The position numbers and the translations under genes are program-made. A stretch of DNA of 64,000 nt, taken from NCBI RefSeq assembly GCF_023273895.1, contig NZ_CP096883.1:4960001-5024000 (forward strand), given 5' to 3'. Positions 9,339-17,510 of this stretch are shown here, piece by piece. The stretch's first letter is position 1, and each line of letters opens with the position of its first letter. A model generated the notes under the pieces. That model saw only the letters and a list, made by a program, of their open reading frames with translations. It made no database searches and was not told where the DNA came from. This stretch comes from Sphingobacterium sp. PCS056. GTDB taxonomy: Bacteria > Bacteroidota > Bacteroidia > Sphingobacteriales > Sphingobacteriaceae.

Positions 9339-9869
9339 ATGAGCAATACCTTTTTTCAGTCCATTAACGCCCTTCAGATTGAGGGTGACTGGACAATTAC
9401 AGTAGCACACGACAAAGAAAACAGCCTTGTTGTTTCGGTACTTTTTTTAAATAAAAAGGCAGGTGATACCGTCAAAAAAAACATACTCCCTTTAATTTTA
9501 AGAGGTACGGCAGAGGAACTGGATAACGGCTTTTTCCAAGCCATTCAAAAACCTATACAGGACACAGCACAACTTCTTACCAATATGGAAGCCTATGTAA
9601 AGGAACGGGACAAAATTAAGGTAAGCACAGAGTCAAAGTCTCCGAAACCCGAAAAAGCCGAAGCAATCAACCCGTACGAAAAAGCTATGAAAGAGGTTGA
9701 CGAACTGGAAACAAAAGGACAGTTTCAACAGGCATGGATGAAAGTCCCACCAGTAGAAAAATTCCCCGAACATACAGAAGAAATCCGCGCTCGTAGAGCA
9801 AGCCTATCGGCTCAGTTTGCACCCGATTTATTTAATTCACCAAAATCCGAAAGCCATGTTAATAGCTAA
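9339..9869 (+). CDS. PRTRC system protein E
   Basis: The 176-residue protein resembles Bacteroidota PRTRC protein E: an N-terminal beta-rich segment (INALQIEGDWTITVAHDK, LVVSVLFLNKK, LPLILRGTAEELDNGFF) followed by a charged, helical C-terminal half (NPYEKAMKEVDELETKGQFQ). PRTRC stands for ParB-related, ThiF-related cassette, a conserved set of genes of unknown biochemical role on plasmids and integrative elements. It overlaps the start of the next gene by 14 bases, so translation is likely coupled. Assignment rests on sequence pattern and gene order. Confidence 0.75.
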   Translation: MSNTFFQSINALQIEGDWTITVAHDKENSLVVSVLFLNKKAGDTVKKNILPLILRGTAEELDNGFFQAIQKPIQDTAQLLTNMEAYVKERDKIKVSTESKSPKPEKAEAINPYEKAMKEVDELETKGQFQQAWMKVPPVEKFPEHTEEIRARRASLSAQFAPDLFNSPKSESHVNS

Positions 9870-10074
9870 AGTACTTCCACGCCTATTTATCTTTAAAGAT
9901 AAATTACAGGAGATAAAACTCTCCGATCCGTCCCCTGATTTTACGCCCGAAAATGTATTGAATTTTTATGCGCAGACCTACCCTATCCTGACAACGGCTA
10001 CAATAGAAGGTCCAAAAATCGAAAACGATACCATACAGTATAAATTCTTAACTCAAATCGGCACAAAAGGATGA
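9856..10074 (+). CDS. PRTRC system protein C
   Basis: The ATG at 9856 gives a 72-residue protein (MLIAKVLPRLFIFKDKLQEI, then PSPDFTPENVLNFYAQTYPI) with the ubiquitin-like, beta-grasp look of PRTRC protein C. A TTG codon 13 codons upstream lies inside the E gene and is less likely. In this cassette a small beta-grasp protein beside a ThiF-fold enzyme would make a plausible carrier/activating-enzyme pair, but that is inference. The stop overlaps the ATG at 10071 (ATGA), so the real next gene probably starts there. Confidence 0.75.
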   Translation: MLIAKVLPRLFIFKDKLQEIKLSDPSPDFTPENVLNFYAQTYPILTTATIEGPKIENDTIQYKFLTQIGTKG

Positions 10075-11227
10075 GAACGATACGTAATGCAATACCAAAA
10101 CTCGGAACTAAAAAATATCAGCAATGGAAAACTCAACAAAATATAGCAAAGTTCGTGGATGCAATGGACGGCATAAAAGATGCCGACCAAATTCTGAACA
10201 CAAAATCAAAATCGGCTCCGCTACCGTTACTTCCAATGATTTTTTAAAACACCGCTTTTTGCCTTTACTGGAGGTAGGCAAAAAACTACCTCCTAAAGAA
10301 TCCACGGAAAAGGATTTCTTTGATTCTCTCGAATTTCTAAAATCAATATATGGATTTCAAACCATTGATACGGATAAATTCCCCTACCCTTATAATATCC
10401 TGATGGCTTACGAGGATGCTTTTACTAAAGTTCAACGTGCAGAAGGTCAACTGGATGTTGACCTGATGATAACCGTATCTGAATATGGAAAAATAAGGCT
10501 TACTGCTGATATTGGATATTGTACAGGATACCGTTTATATTATATACCCGTTGCACCTGTTTACAGACTAATACGGAGCAGAAAGAATAAAAAGGCGGCA
10601 GAATTACTGCTATCTGTGTTTAGCTACTTATACCACATCGCAGGAATACCTTACTATCGGGAGGAAGAAAGTGAGCTTTTCAGATGGTACGAATTTCAGG
10701 TCGATTGGCTTGCGGATGGATGGGATGATGAGGAAGAAGTAGTACAGAACTATCAGGAAATTGACGCTGCTTTTTACATAGGGGATGTTATGCTGAGAAG
10801 AATTTACAGCTACTATCATGTAGACAATTTTGCTGAACGCATAGACAGATTTACCCCGCATTCACAATTTGACAGAGAATGCCTTTTATTGGCAGAAAGG
10901 GCTTGTCAGATGATGCAAAATTATCCCAAGCGAAAACTGTTCGATCATTTTACAACTTTCGAGGAAGATGATGAAGATTACATTATTACGGGACAGCAAT
11001 ACGTTTCCTTTATCTCCGATAACACAGGTTTATTATTTAACAATATGTCGCAATCTATTAATGATGAATTGGGTAACTGCTCAGAGAAAGAAGAACCCCG
11101 TTATATCATACACTTTGACACGAACGAAATCGAACGGGTTGATTTACAGTTTGAAGCCTTGATGTTTCCTTTTTTAGAAGATTTATGCACCCTTTTAACT
11201 GAAATGAACAATGAAAACAATAACTAA
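10071..11227 (+). CDS. PRTRC protein F-like, apparent frameshift near the N-terminus
   Basis: The long open frame runs 10124-11227 (367 residues), but its first 39 codons read as unusual basic sequence. A second frame opens at 10071 through an ATGA overlap with gene C, reads MRTIRNAIPKLGTKKYQQ and continues sensibly to PLLPMIF, then stops at 10245 in a T6 run (10240-10245). One more T would join it to LKHRFLPLLEVGKKLPP of the long frame. The shared body has acidic and aromatic segments (YEFQVDWLADGWDDEEE, YYHVDNFAERIDRFTPH). Position between C and B suggests the cassette's F protein; the function is unknown. Its 3' end overlaps the B gene by 17 bases. If the annotator prefers one intact frame, use 10124-11227. 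Confidence 0.65.
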
Positions 11228-11921
11228 TGATTTCGGCTCGCTTTACAAACCTGTAAAGGCTTTCGTAATTTATCGAATACCAAGAAAAAAAAGTGCTGTC
11301 TATGTAGAAAGTTTTGATATGGATGAAAACGGCTACCCCGTTAATGCACATCCGTTAACAGCTTCGGAATGCGGAAACCTCGCAAAGGCACTGGATAAAT
11401 CCGAACAGATGAACAGAAATTATCTACGACCAAAAGGACTAATGCCTACTAATGTACTGCATATTGACCCCGACTATAACAGTAGCGTAATTTGGCATAC
11501 TCCCGAATTGCAGACCGAACTTTTCTTCACCAAAAATTTCGGTATTACCGAAGGAAAGTTTTTTGTTCCGGCAATGGTTTGGAAGGCTTCAAAAGATTCG
11601 CTTAGCGTATATGCTATTGTTGAGGAAAATATAGAAATCACTACGGAACTATATAACGCACCATTCCCAAACATCGATAATAGCGGAAAAGTTTGCATGG
11701 GAAACGTAAAGATTGATATTAAACTGGGACACACGTTGGAAGATTTCATGCAGAATTGGCAGAACTATTTTTACAATAGTTATTTCAGCCACTTCCTAAA
11801 CTCAAAACCCGCCAAAGGAAACCTCATTCAGATTTGGCAGAGCCTTGTTAATACAAAGAAAAAGTTTCCCAAAAAGGCACTTTTAAAAAATGGTTTAACC
11901 CTAAAAAGCATCATAAAATGA
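11211..11921 (+). CDS. PRTRC system protein B
   Basis: This 236-residue protein opens MKTITNDFGSLYKPVKAFVI and carries the family-like stretches RNYLRPKGLMPTNVLHID and PFPNIDNSGKVCMGNVKID near residues 70 and 155. The PNID...GKVCMG segment resembles a conserved patch of PRTRC B. Interestingly, B proteins have been compared with E2-like folds (a Cys downstream of a HPN-like site), and here the Cys is in KVCMG; this comparison is from memory and tentative. It overlaps F by 17 bases and the ThiF gene by 4 bases, so the three are probably translated as a coupled set. Confidence 0.78.
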   Translation: MKTITNDFGSLYKPVKAFVIYRIPRKKSAVYVESFDMDENGYPVNAHPLTASECGNLAKALDKSEQMNRNYLRPKGLMPTNVLHIDPDYNSSVIWHTPELQTELFFTKNFGITEGKFFVPAMVWKASKDSLSVYAIVEENIEITTELYNAPFPNIDNSGKVCMGNVKIDIKLGHTLEDFMQNWQNYFYNSYFSHFLNSKPAKGNLIQIWQSLVNTKKKFPKKALLKNGLTLKSIIK

Positions 11922-12718
11922 AAACACAAACCGCAATGCACTACGTGGATAGTTACCTATTAAATCCAACAAACCCGATAACAATCAATCTCATTGGTGC
12001 AGGGGGGTCGGGCAATGCCATGCTCACGGCTCTTGCCCGAATGAACCATAGCCTTATCGCTTTGGGACACCCAGGCATCCAATTAAATATATTTGACGAT
12101 GATACAGTAACGGAAGCTAATCAGGGACGACAGCTATTCGCAGAATCGGAACTGGGATTGTATAAATCCGTAGTACTCATTAACCGAATAAACCGATTTT
12201 TCGGAACGGACTGGAAAGCGATAACGTATCGCTTTGAAAAAGGCAAACTCCGTTCAATGCCTAATCACGGCAGGGCAAACCTGTATATTTCCTGTGTAGA
12301 TTCGGCTGATGCAAGATTTGTTATTGCAGATATTCTAAAGAAACTACCATCGGGAAGAAACCAACGGGACACGCCCTTATATTGGATGGATTTGGGAAAT
12401 TCGTTAAAAACAGGACAGGTAATACTTTCGACATTGGGCTATATCGAACAGCCGAAATCGAAACTGTATAAGCCTGTATCCTATCTTCCAATGGTTACGG
12501 AGGAATATGCAGAAATTTTAAATTCACAGGATGAAACAGATGTACCAAGCTGTTCCATAGCAGACGCACTGGAAAAACAGGATTTATTCATTAACTCAAC
12601 CCTTGTTAATATGGCAGGCTCTTTATTGTGGGATATGTTCCGAAATGGAATGACACCCTATCGCGGCTTTTTCCTTAACCTTGCCACTTTCCGTACCGAG
12701 CCGATAAGAGTCCAATAA
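11918..12718 (+). CDS. PRTRC system ThiF family protein (E1-like)
   Basis: The 266-residue product is an E1/ThiF/MoeB-type protein. It has the nucleotide-binding loop LIGAGGSGNAML (glycines at 27-32), the acidic-loop motif IFDDDTVTEANQGRQLF (Asn68, Arg71, Gln72) and a conserved-type lysine at Lys83. ThiF-fold enzymes adenylate the C-terminus of a ubiquitin-like carrier; in PRTRC the substrate is unknown. It starts within the stop of gene B (ATGA). A hairpin follows the stop at 12777-12809. It is the last gene of the cassette in this window. ParB, A and D components were not found here. Confidence 0.85.
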   Translation: MKTQTAMHYVDSYLLNPTNPITINLIGAGGSGNAMLTALARMNHSLIALGHPGIQLNIFDDDTVTEANQGRQLFAESELGLYKSVVLINRINRFFGTDWKAITYRFEKGKLRSMPNHGRANLYISCVDSADARFVIADILKKLPSGRNQRDTPLYWMDLGNSLKTGQVILSTLGYIEQPKSKLYKPVSYLPMVTEEYAEILNSQDETDVPSCSIADALEKQDLFINSTLVNMAGSLLWDMFRNGMTPYRGFFLNLATFRTEPIRVQ

Positions 12719-13033
12719 AAATATAAGCCTGTTTAAGGTTTCCGCAGTCGGATAAAGTTGTCCAGATTGTCGGGAACTTCTTTTCTTTTGACGCGGCAAA
12801 GAAAAGAAGCAAAAGAAAACCGCTAAAATTCTTGGAGCCTTTTTAGAATTCCCAATGCTTTTATACAAGAGCGATCGCTTTATAGAAGTTCAAACTATCA
12901 AATTGAATTGCCTATATCGCAAAATTGAAATAGAGAGAATTTAGGTACGTTAACACTATTGATTAAAATAAATTTCGTAAATTAACCATAACCAATTAGC
13001 AAACAATATTTTAACCAATAAACTATCAGCATT
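12719..13033. other. Intergenic stretch between PRTRC ThiF and recombinase fragment
   Basis: No gene is seen in these 315 bases. The first 90 bases are GC-richer and contain the hairpin at 12777-12809. The last 130 bases are very AT-rich and should hold the promoter of the recombinase-like gene. Confidence 0.5.
12777..12809 (+). terminator. Hairpin terminator candidate after the PRTRC operon
   Basis: A pyrimidine arm (12777-12790) pairs with a purine arm (12797-12809) over about 13 bp with a single bulged T and a six-base loop. A purine-rich tract rather than T-tract follows, so on the plus strand it may act as an RNA end structure instead of a strict intrinsic terminator. Confidence 0.45.
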
Positions 13034-13408
13034 ATGAAAATAGCAGACTTATACATTAGAGTAGACTCAGAAGAAGATTCCGACAAAGATTTGGCGCAGC
13101 GTAAACAGGAAGATTCATTAAAAGAATACTGTATCAATAACGACATAGAGATACGTTATATTATTTACGAGGATTATTCAGCCGAAACATTCGAACGCCC
13201 CGCCTGGGCAAAATTATTATCCATATTACGTAAAAAACGTAAACAGTCCGATATGATACTTTTTACCCATTGGGATAAATTCAGCCGTAACATGGCAAAT
13301 GCCTACCAAATGATTACCACTTTGCAACGACTTGGTGTCAGACCTTATGCAATTGTTCAGGACAATTACATCGCTGAACTTGGAGCAACAGCGAAATTAA
13401 AGCTTTAG
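13034..13408 (+). CDS. Degenerate serine-recombinase N-terminal domain protein
   Basis: The 124-residue product follows the N-terminal resolvase domain of large Bacteroidota serine recombinases (ADLYIRV at 3-9, IYEDYSAETFERPAWAKLLS near 44-65, ILFTHWDKFSRNMANAYQMI near 75-95). It stops where a full recombinase would enter its long helix and DNA-binding parts. In the active-site motif YIRVSTDEQ the catalytic Ser position is Asp (YIRVDSEED), and the DRxSR motif reads DKFSR. Loss of both residues predicts no strand-cleavage activity. It could be a remnant of an integrase or a retained regulator. It stands alone, 315 bases after the PRTRC cassette. Confidence 0.75.
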   Translation: MKIADLYIRVDSEEDSDKDLAQRKQEDSLKEYCINNDIEIRYIIYEDYSAETFERPAWAKLLSILRKKRKQSDMILFTHWDKFSRNMANAYQMITTLQRLGVRPYAIVQDNYIAELGATAKLKL

Positions 13409-13604
13409 TATAATCCGGTATTATCCTTTACACATCATCTTTTGATTTACCTTATATTGATGAGTCATAATTATTAAACTCTGACAGACTATCCAAAAAC
13501 CTGTTCATATTATTTTTAAACCTAAGTAAACCCATCTATTTAAGCGATTAGTTAAACGTGGAACATTTATTTATTTGTTTCCACCAAATGCGTATAGCCT
13601 AACC

Positions 13605-14111
13605 ATGCAAAAAACGATGGAAGAACTTTTTCTGGGTTACTTAGAAAAACATAAAGGTATCTTATATAAGATAATAAAGATGTATGCTCACACCAAACAA
13701 GATCAACAAGATCTCAAACAAGACATTATTGTTCAGCTTTGGCGTTCATACAACAAATTCCGAGGGGAAAGCAAATTCTCCACATGGATGTTTCGTGTTG
13801 CCATCAATACAGCTATAAAAAGCTTAGAGGCAGAAAGAAAAAAACCTAACCTATATTACCCTTTGTCAATACCGGATACATTCACTGACGATTACGATGT
13901 TGAAAAAGAAAATAGTCATCGAAATTTCATGCAAATATTGAAATCGTTAAAACCTTTAGAAAGGTCTTTGCTTATCTGCTATTTGAAAGGTCTTCCTCAT
14001 GTAGAGACAGCAAAGAAATTAGGTTTGTCTGAAGTGAATGTAAGAGTGAGGTTAATAAGGATAAAGACAAGGGTAAAAACTTTATACAGACAACAGGGTT
14101 ATAAATTTTGA
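13605..14111 (+). CDS. ECF-type RNA polymerase sigma factor
   Basis: The ATG at 13605 gives 168 residues. Region 2 is visible in DQQDLKQDIIVQLWRSYNKF and FSTWMFRVAINTAIKSLEAE, and region 4 in LKPLERSLLICYLKGLPHVE and AKKLGLSEVNVRVRLIRIKT, a helix-turn-helix that reads the -35 element. The length is normal for an ECF sigma factor. No anti-sigma factor with a membrane segment is adjacent; the next gene encodes a soluble 78-residue protein. It may control genes of this accessory segment. A TTG codon at 13575 is an alternative start but adds unrelated residues. Confidence 0.85.
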   Translation: MQKTMEELFLGYLEKHKGILYKIIKMYAHTKQDQQDLKQDIIVQLWRSYNKFRGESKFSTWMFRVAINTAIKSLEAERKKPNLYYPLSIPDTFTDDYDVEKENSHRNFMQILKSLKPLERSLLICYLKGLPHVETAKKLGLSEVNVRVRLIRIKTRVKTLYRQQGYKF

Positions 14112-14178
14112 TCAGGATACAACAATACTAAATACTGCAATTTGTGATTATTAAATCCAATAACTAACTATAATCCGT

Positions 14179-14186
14179 TACTTTTG
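14179..14186 (+). promoter_or_regulatory. -7 box candidate for the 78-residue protein gene
   Basis: TACTTTTG matches the Bacteroidota TAnnTTTG -7 consensus, about 105 bases upstream of the start at 14292. No clear TTG -33 element is visible, so support is limited. Confidence 0.3.
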
Positions 14187-14291
14187 ACCTTATCCAACAT
14201 GAACAACTGCTAAATAAGAATAGGACACAATATAAATTTTAATCCAAGAAAAAAACAATCAGTAAAAAACACACTAAAAATCCGAAGTCAC

Positions 14292-14528
14292 ATGAAACAT
14301 TTAGATAAACTTGATGAGCTACACAATCAGTCGCAAGAAAAAATAGCCGAAGCAATCTCTGCCTTACTAAGAAGTATCCCGGAAAAAGATCAAAGAGTAG
14401 AAATTTTAACCCAAAGAAATCCACCTATTGAAGTTCTAAGGTTAATTAACAAAATCGCCGATAAAAAAGAAGATTACGAAACCTGTGCTGCAATTAAGCA
14501 ATTTGCTAATAATAATCTCTCCCTGTAA
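14292..14528 (+). CDS. Hypothetical small helical protein next to ECF sigma factor
   Basis: This 78-residue soluble protein (MKHLDKLDELHNQSQEKIAE at the start) looks fully helical. Its tail, KKEDYETCAAIKQFANNN, resembles the UVR motif of UvrB/UvrC, a short helical hairpin used for protein contacts; this likeness is weak and by eye. It follows the sigma factor gene by 180 bases. It could be a cytosolic partner of that sigma factor, but nothing in the sequence proves it. Confidence 0.55.
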   Translation: MKHLDKLDELHNQSQEKIAEAISALLRSIPEKDQRVEILTQRNPPIEVLRLINKIADKKEDYETCAAIKQFANNNLSL

Positions 14529-14568
14529 AGCATAAATTAGTGACATCTAACATCGCTTTTAATTTTCT

Positions 14569-14576
14569 ATCTTTGA
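14569..14576 (+). promoter_or_regulatory. -7 promoter box of the ABC-3C operon
   Basis: TATCTTTG is a perfect TAnnTTTG box 23 bases before the SMEK gene start. The expected TTG at -33 is missing, so the promoter may be weak or depend on an activator. The leader would be only about 17 bases. Confidence 0.5.
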
Positions 14577-14599
14577 CAAAAAAGCCATAATTATTCTTT

Positions 14600-15526
14600 A
14601 TGAATAACAGACAATCTTATTTAACTTTAATTGGAAGAAGATTAGCCTATCTTAAAACCGAGGTTGAACTTTTTAATTCTCTGAATTTAACAGATATAAA
14701 TGTCTATGCTGAAAATTTCTACCGAGACTTTTTCAATAAACTTGGTTACGAATTTGACAACACCAACTTCATAGAGAATAATTTTGCTTATATCGATCTA
14801 ATCGATAGTAAAAACAAGCTGGCAATCCAAGTAACTTCCCAAAATGACAACAAGAAAATAACAGAAGCAGTCACAGGGTTCTACAAAAAATCTGAACACA
14901 AAGATTATAAATTGAAGCTTCTTTTAATATCCAAAGATGCTAAAAATTATAGAACTAAATTTGGTAATAACTTTGATCACAAAGAAGATGTTTGGGATAT
15001 AAAGAAGGTTTTATCAATAATAAATAACATTACCGACTTAAATAAACTTAAAAGTATTGCTGATTTTCTCAACGAACAGATATTACAAGAGAGAAAAAAC
15101 ACAGAATCTAACGAGGTTGAAACTATTATGGCTTTGATTGAATATTTAAGCAAAGATGACAACCGGAGTATATCTCAAAAACCTGAAATTGTAGATCCTC
15201 AGTTTAAAATTTACAATAGGTTTTCTGAGCATAGTGTTTTTTTGATAAATTTATATTCGGAACTTTGTACCGTCTACCAGCAACCATTATTGGAAGGTAA
15301 ACAAGGTATTGATGGTGTAAAAGCAATTAAAATATCAAGTTATTTAAAGGATGAAAGTGATAAAATTTTAACCTCGGAAGGTAATAATCCACAAATCGCA
15401 TTAGAAAAATTTGTTGAAATTATTTACGACAAACTTTCGGAAAATGGGATTAAATTTGATAAGATTGCCATAAAATTCTATCTATTAGATGAGTTGATTA
15501 ATTGTAATGTATTTCCAAATAATTAA
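14600..15526 (+). CDS. SMEK domain-containing protein, ABC-3C system component
   Basis: The 308-residue protein begins MNNRQSYLTLIGRRLAYLKT and continues through NLTDINVYAENFYRDFFNKL to DLIDSKNKLAIQVTSQNDNK, the recognisable pattern of the SMEK domain (roughly residues 1-150). The E-[ND]-F-x-x-D-x-[FL]-N core together with a D...IQVT element resembles a restriction-endonuclease-like strand arrangement, which is inference. The C-terminal 120 residues are helical and unassigned. SMEK proteins accompany ABC-three-component (ABC-3C) systems predicted to act in phage defence, where this part would be effector or target sensor. It is followed after 3 bases by the middle component and then the ATPase. 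Confidence 0.8.
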   Translation: MNNRQSYLTLIGRRLAYLKTEVELFNSLNLTDINVYAENFYRDFFNKLGYEFDNTNFIENNFAYIDLIDSKNKLAIQVTSQNDNKKITEAVTGFYKKSEHKDYKLKLLLISKDAKNYRTKFGNNFDHKEDVWDIKKVLSIINNITDLNKLKSIADFLNEQILQERKNTESNEVETIMALIEYLSKDDNRSISQKPEIVDPQFKIYNRFSEHSVFLINLYSELCTVYQQPLLEGKQGIDGVKAIKISSYLKDESDKILTSEGNNPQIALEKFVEIIYDKLSENGIKFDKIAIKFYLLDELINCNVFPNN

Positions 15527-15529
15527 AAG

Positions 15530-15766
15530 ATGTTAATATCTAAAGACGAAAATATAAAAACCTCCTCAGTGTATGTTGCTTCTTTGATTTTGAAAAACAT
15601 TCAACGTCAAAAAGTTGACAAGATTTCTATTTTCGAATTATCTAAGGATCTAAAAAAATATAATATTACACGTTATCGACACTTATTTTTTGGACTTGCA
15701 TTTTTATATTCTTCAGGAATAATTGACTTTAAGGAACCTTTTATCTATGTTCGCAAACAAAAATGA
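15530..15766 (+). CDS. ABC-3C system middle component (small)
   Basis: This 78-residue protein (MLISKDENIKTSSVYVASLI at the start) looks like a compact winged-helix fold: helices VYVASLILKNIQRQK and IFELSKDLKKY, then a hairpin near IIDFKEPFIYVRKQK. Its position, size and fold agree with the middle component that links effector and ATPase in ABC-3C systems (the MC6-like class is my best guess). Start and stop are tightly packed: 3 bases after the SMEK gene and a 4-base ATGA overlap with the ATPase gene. The three proteins are therefore expected in fixed stoichiometry. Confidence 0.75.
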   Translation: MLISKDENIKTSSVYVASLILKNIQRQKVDKISIFELSKDLKKYNITRYRHLFFGLAFLYSSGIIDFKEPFIYVRKQK

Positions 15767-17490
15767 TTAAAATTAATAGACTATATAGTGAACCTGAAAT
15801 ATTTGAGCCAATTACATTCGAATATGGTGTCAATATTATTATGGGGGAAGAAGCGGAAAGCACCAATAAGAAAATTGGTGTAGGAAAGTCTATTTGCATA
15901 GAATGCATAAATTTTTGTTTACTTAAAAGAATAACAGATAGTAGATTAAACTTAATTCCTAAGAAGTATGCTGAAATAACGGACAGCAAAATTAAGTTAG
16001 ATCTGGATTTTAATGACAAGAAATTAACTATTTCCCGATCAATACAGAATCAAGATCAAATTTCCATCTTAGTAAATGGAGAAGAAAAGAATTTTGAGAG
16101 ATTAGATGACGCTTCAGACTATTTAGGAAATTTATATTTTGAAAAATTCCCCGTAAATCTAAAGCGATTGAGTTTTAGAAATCTATTACAACCAATTATC
16201 AGAGACGAAAGATCGGAATTTAAAGATTTAGTTCAATGCCATGACACAAAAAAGAGGATTCCGCCAGATTTTGGACCACATCTTTTTTATTTGAATTTAG
16301 GGCTTGAAAAATATTCAGAAATTAGAACTTTGAATGAGAATCTAAAAAAGAAGAAAGATTATTTTTCCGAAATAAAAAAAATAGTAACACAAAACAATGA
16401 ACTAAAGATTCAAGATGCTAAAGCTCATTTGAATGAACTTGAAAGTGAAGTTCAAAAAGTCAACAAATCCATCGAAGGATTAAAGAGCAACGAATCTTTT
16501 GACTTACTTCAAGAAGACTTAGTAAAATTGGAAAGTAAATTATCTGAACTAAGAACCCGTCAACAAGCTATTAAATATGAAATTAAACAAATAGATTCAT
16601 TACCAAAGCCGGAAACAATTAACGAAAATGAAATTTCGATAATATTCAATCAATTTAAACAGGGACTCGGTGATTTAGTAGAAAAATCATTAGATGATTT
16701 AAAAGAGTTTAAAAATAAAATAGACGGCTTTAGAAGTTCTATTGTAAATGATCGATTAGTTGCACTTAAAACAGAACTTAATCAGCTAAATGAAGTTGTC
16801 CGAAAGCTTGACAATGATTATTCTGAAAAGCTTTCCCTAATAGATAATGGTGAGGTTTTAAGGGATTTGAAAACTTCGATAAAAATTTTCAATGATAAGA
16901 ATAGCGAGTTAAGCAATCTTCGATCACTAATTGAAAGGTATGATATCGCAGAAAGAGATAAGAAACTTTTAGAAGCAGAGAAAACTTTATTAATCTCAGA
17001 CTTCGATGAAGAATTGTATCAAAAATCAAAAGTAATCAAGAGTTTCAAAGAAACGATTTTAAAAATTCACGAACAGATAATGGGAAATCGAGAAGCTCAT
17101 TTTGATATAAAGACAACAAAAAACAAAAATGTTGTAGAGTTTATTATGAGAACCGATGATGATGGTAGTCATTCCACAGAAAGAATGAAGGTTTTTATAT
17201 ATGATATATCTTTAATGCTAAATGAATATACAAAAATTTATCATCCAGGCTTTGTAATACACGATAACATTTTTGAAGATGACGATTCAATTGAAAAGAG
17301 TTTAAATTTTCTTTATGCTTACAATGAAAAGAGTCCCAATGAATTCCAATATATTGTTACACTAAACCGCGACTTAATAGAACTTGCTTCTCAAAGAAAC
17401 AACTTGCTTTTCGATGTAAATAGTGTAAAACGAGCATCATTCACAAAGGATAAAAGATTTTTGGGATTAAAATACAATGAAACTAAATAG
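15763..17490 (+). CDS. DUF2326-type SMC-like ABC ATPase, ABC-3C system
   Basis: The 575-residue protein has split ABC/SMC ATPase halves around a coiled coil. The Walker A segment NIIMGEEAESTNKKIGVGKS spans about residues 24-43, a longer insertion-bearing form typical of DUF2326 proteins. Residues 190-430 are heptad-rich coiled coil. A signature-like segment HSTERMKVFIYD lies near 470-481, and the Walker B-type strand PGFVIHDNIFEDDD at 495-508, followed by the conserved ITLNRDL-like strand (IVTLNRDLIE). In ABC-3C systems this ATPase is predicted to sense nucleic acid and drive the effector. It is the last gene; a strong hairpin follows at 17511. Confidence 0.85.
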   Translation: MIKINRLYSEPEIFEPITFEYGVNIIMGEEAESTNKKIGVGKSICIECINFCLLKRITDSRLNLIPKKYAEITDSKIKLDLDFNDKKLTISRSIQNQDQISILVNGEEKNFERLDDASDYLGNLYFEKFPVNLKRLSFRNLLQPIIRDERSEFKDLVQCHDTKKRIPPDFGPHLFYLNLGLEKYSEIRTLNENLKKKKDYFSEIKKIVTQNNELKIQDAKAHLNELESEVQKVNKSIEGLKSNESFDLLQEDLVKLESKLSELRTRQQAIKYEIKQIDSLPKPETINENEISIIFNQFKQGLGDLVEKSLDDLKEFKNKIDGFRSSIVNDRLVALKTELNQLNEVVRKLDNDYSEKLSLIDNGEVLRDLKTSIKIFNDKNSELSNLRSLIERYDIAERDKKLLEAEKTLLISDFDEELYQKSKVIKSFKETILKIHEQIMGNREAHFDIKTTKNKNVVEFIMRTDDDGSHSTERMKVFIYDISLMLNEYTKIYHPGFVIHDNIFEDDDSIEKSLNFLYAYNEKSPNEFQYIVTLNRDLIELASQRNNLLFDVNSVKRASFTKDKRFLGLKYNETK

Positions 17491-17510
17491 TTCAAAATTT
17501 ACTACGAAAA

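Noticed and set aside
11474..11749. 91-codon minus-strand ORF opposite PRTRC B
   Set aside because: Antisense to a gene fixed by overlaps on both sides; no supporting signal.
7341..12718. Complete plasmid or ICE within the window
   Set aside because: No relaxase, VirB4/TraG-type, integrase or replication initiator gene is present; only a module of an element can be claimed.
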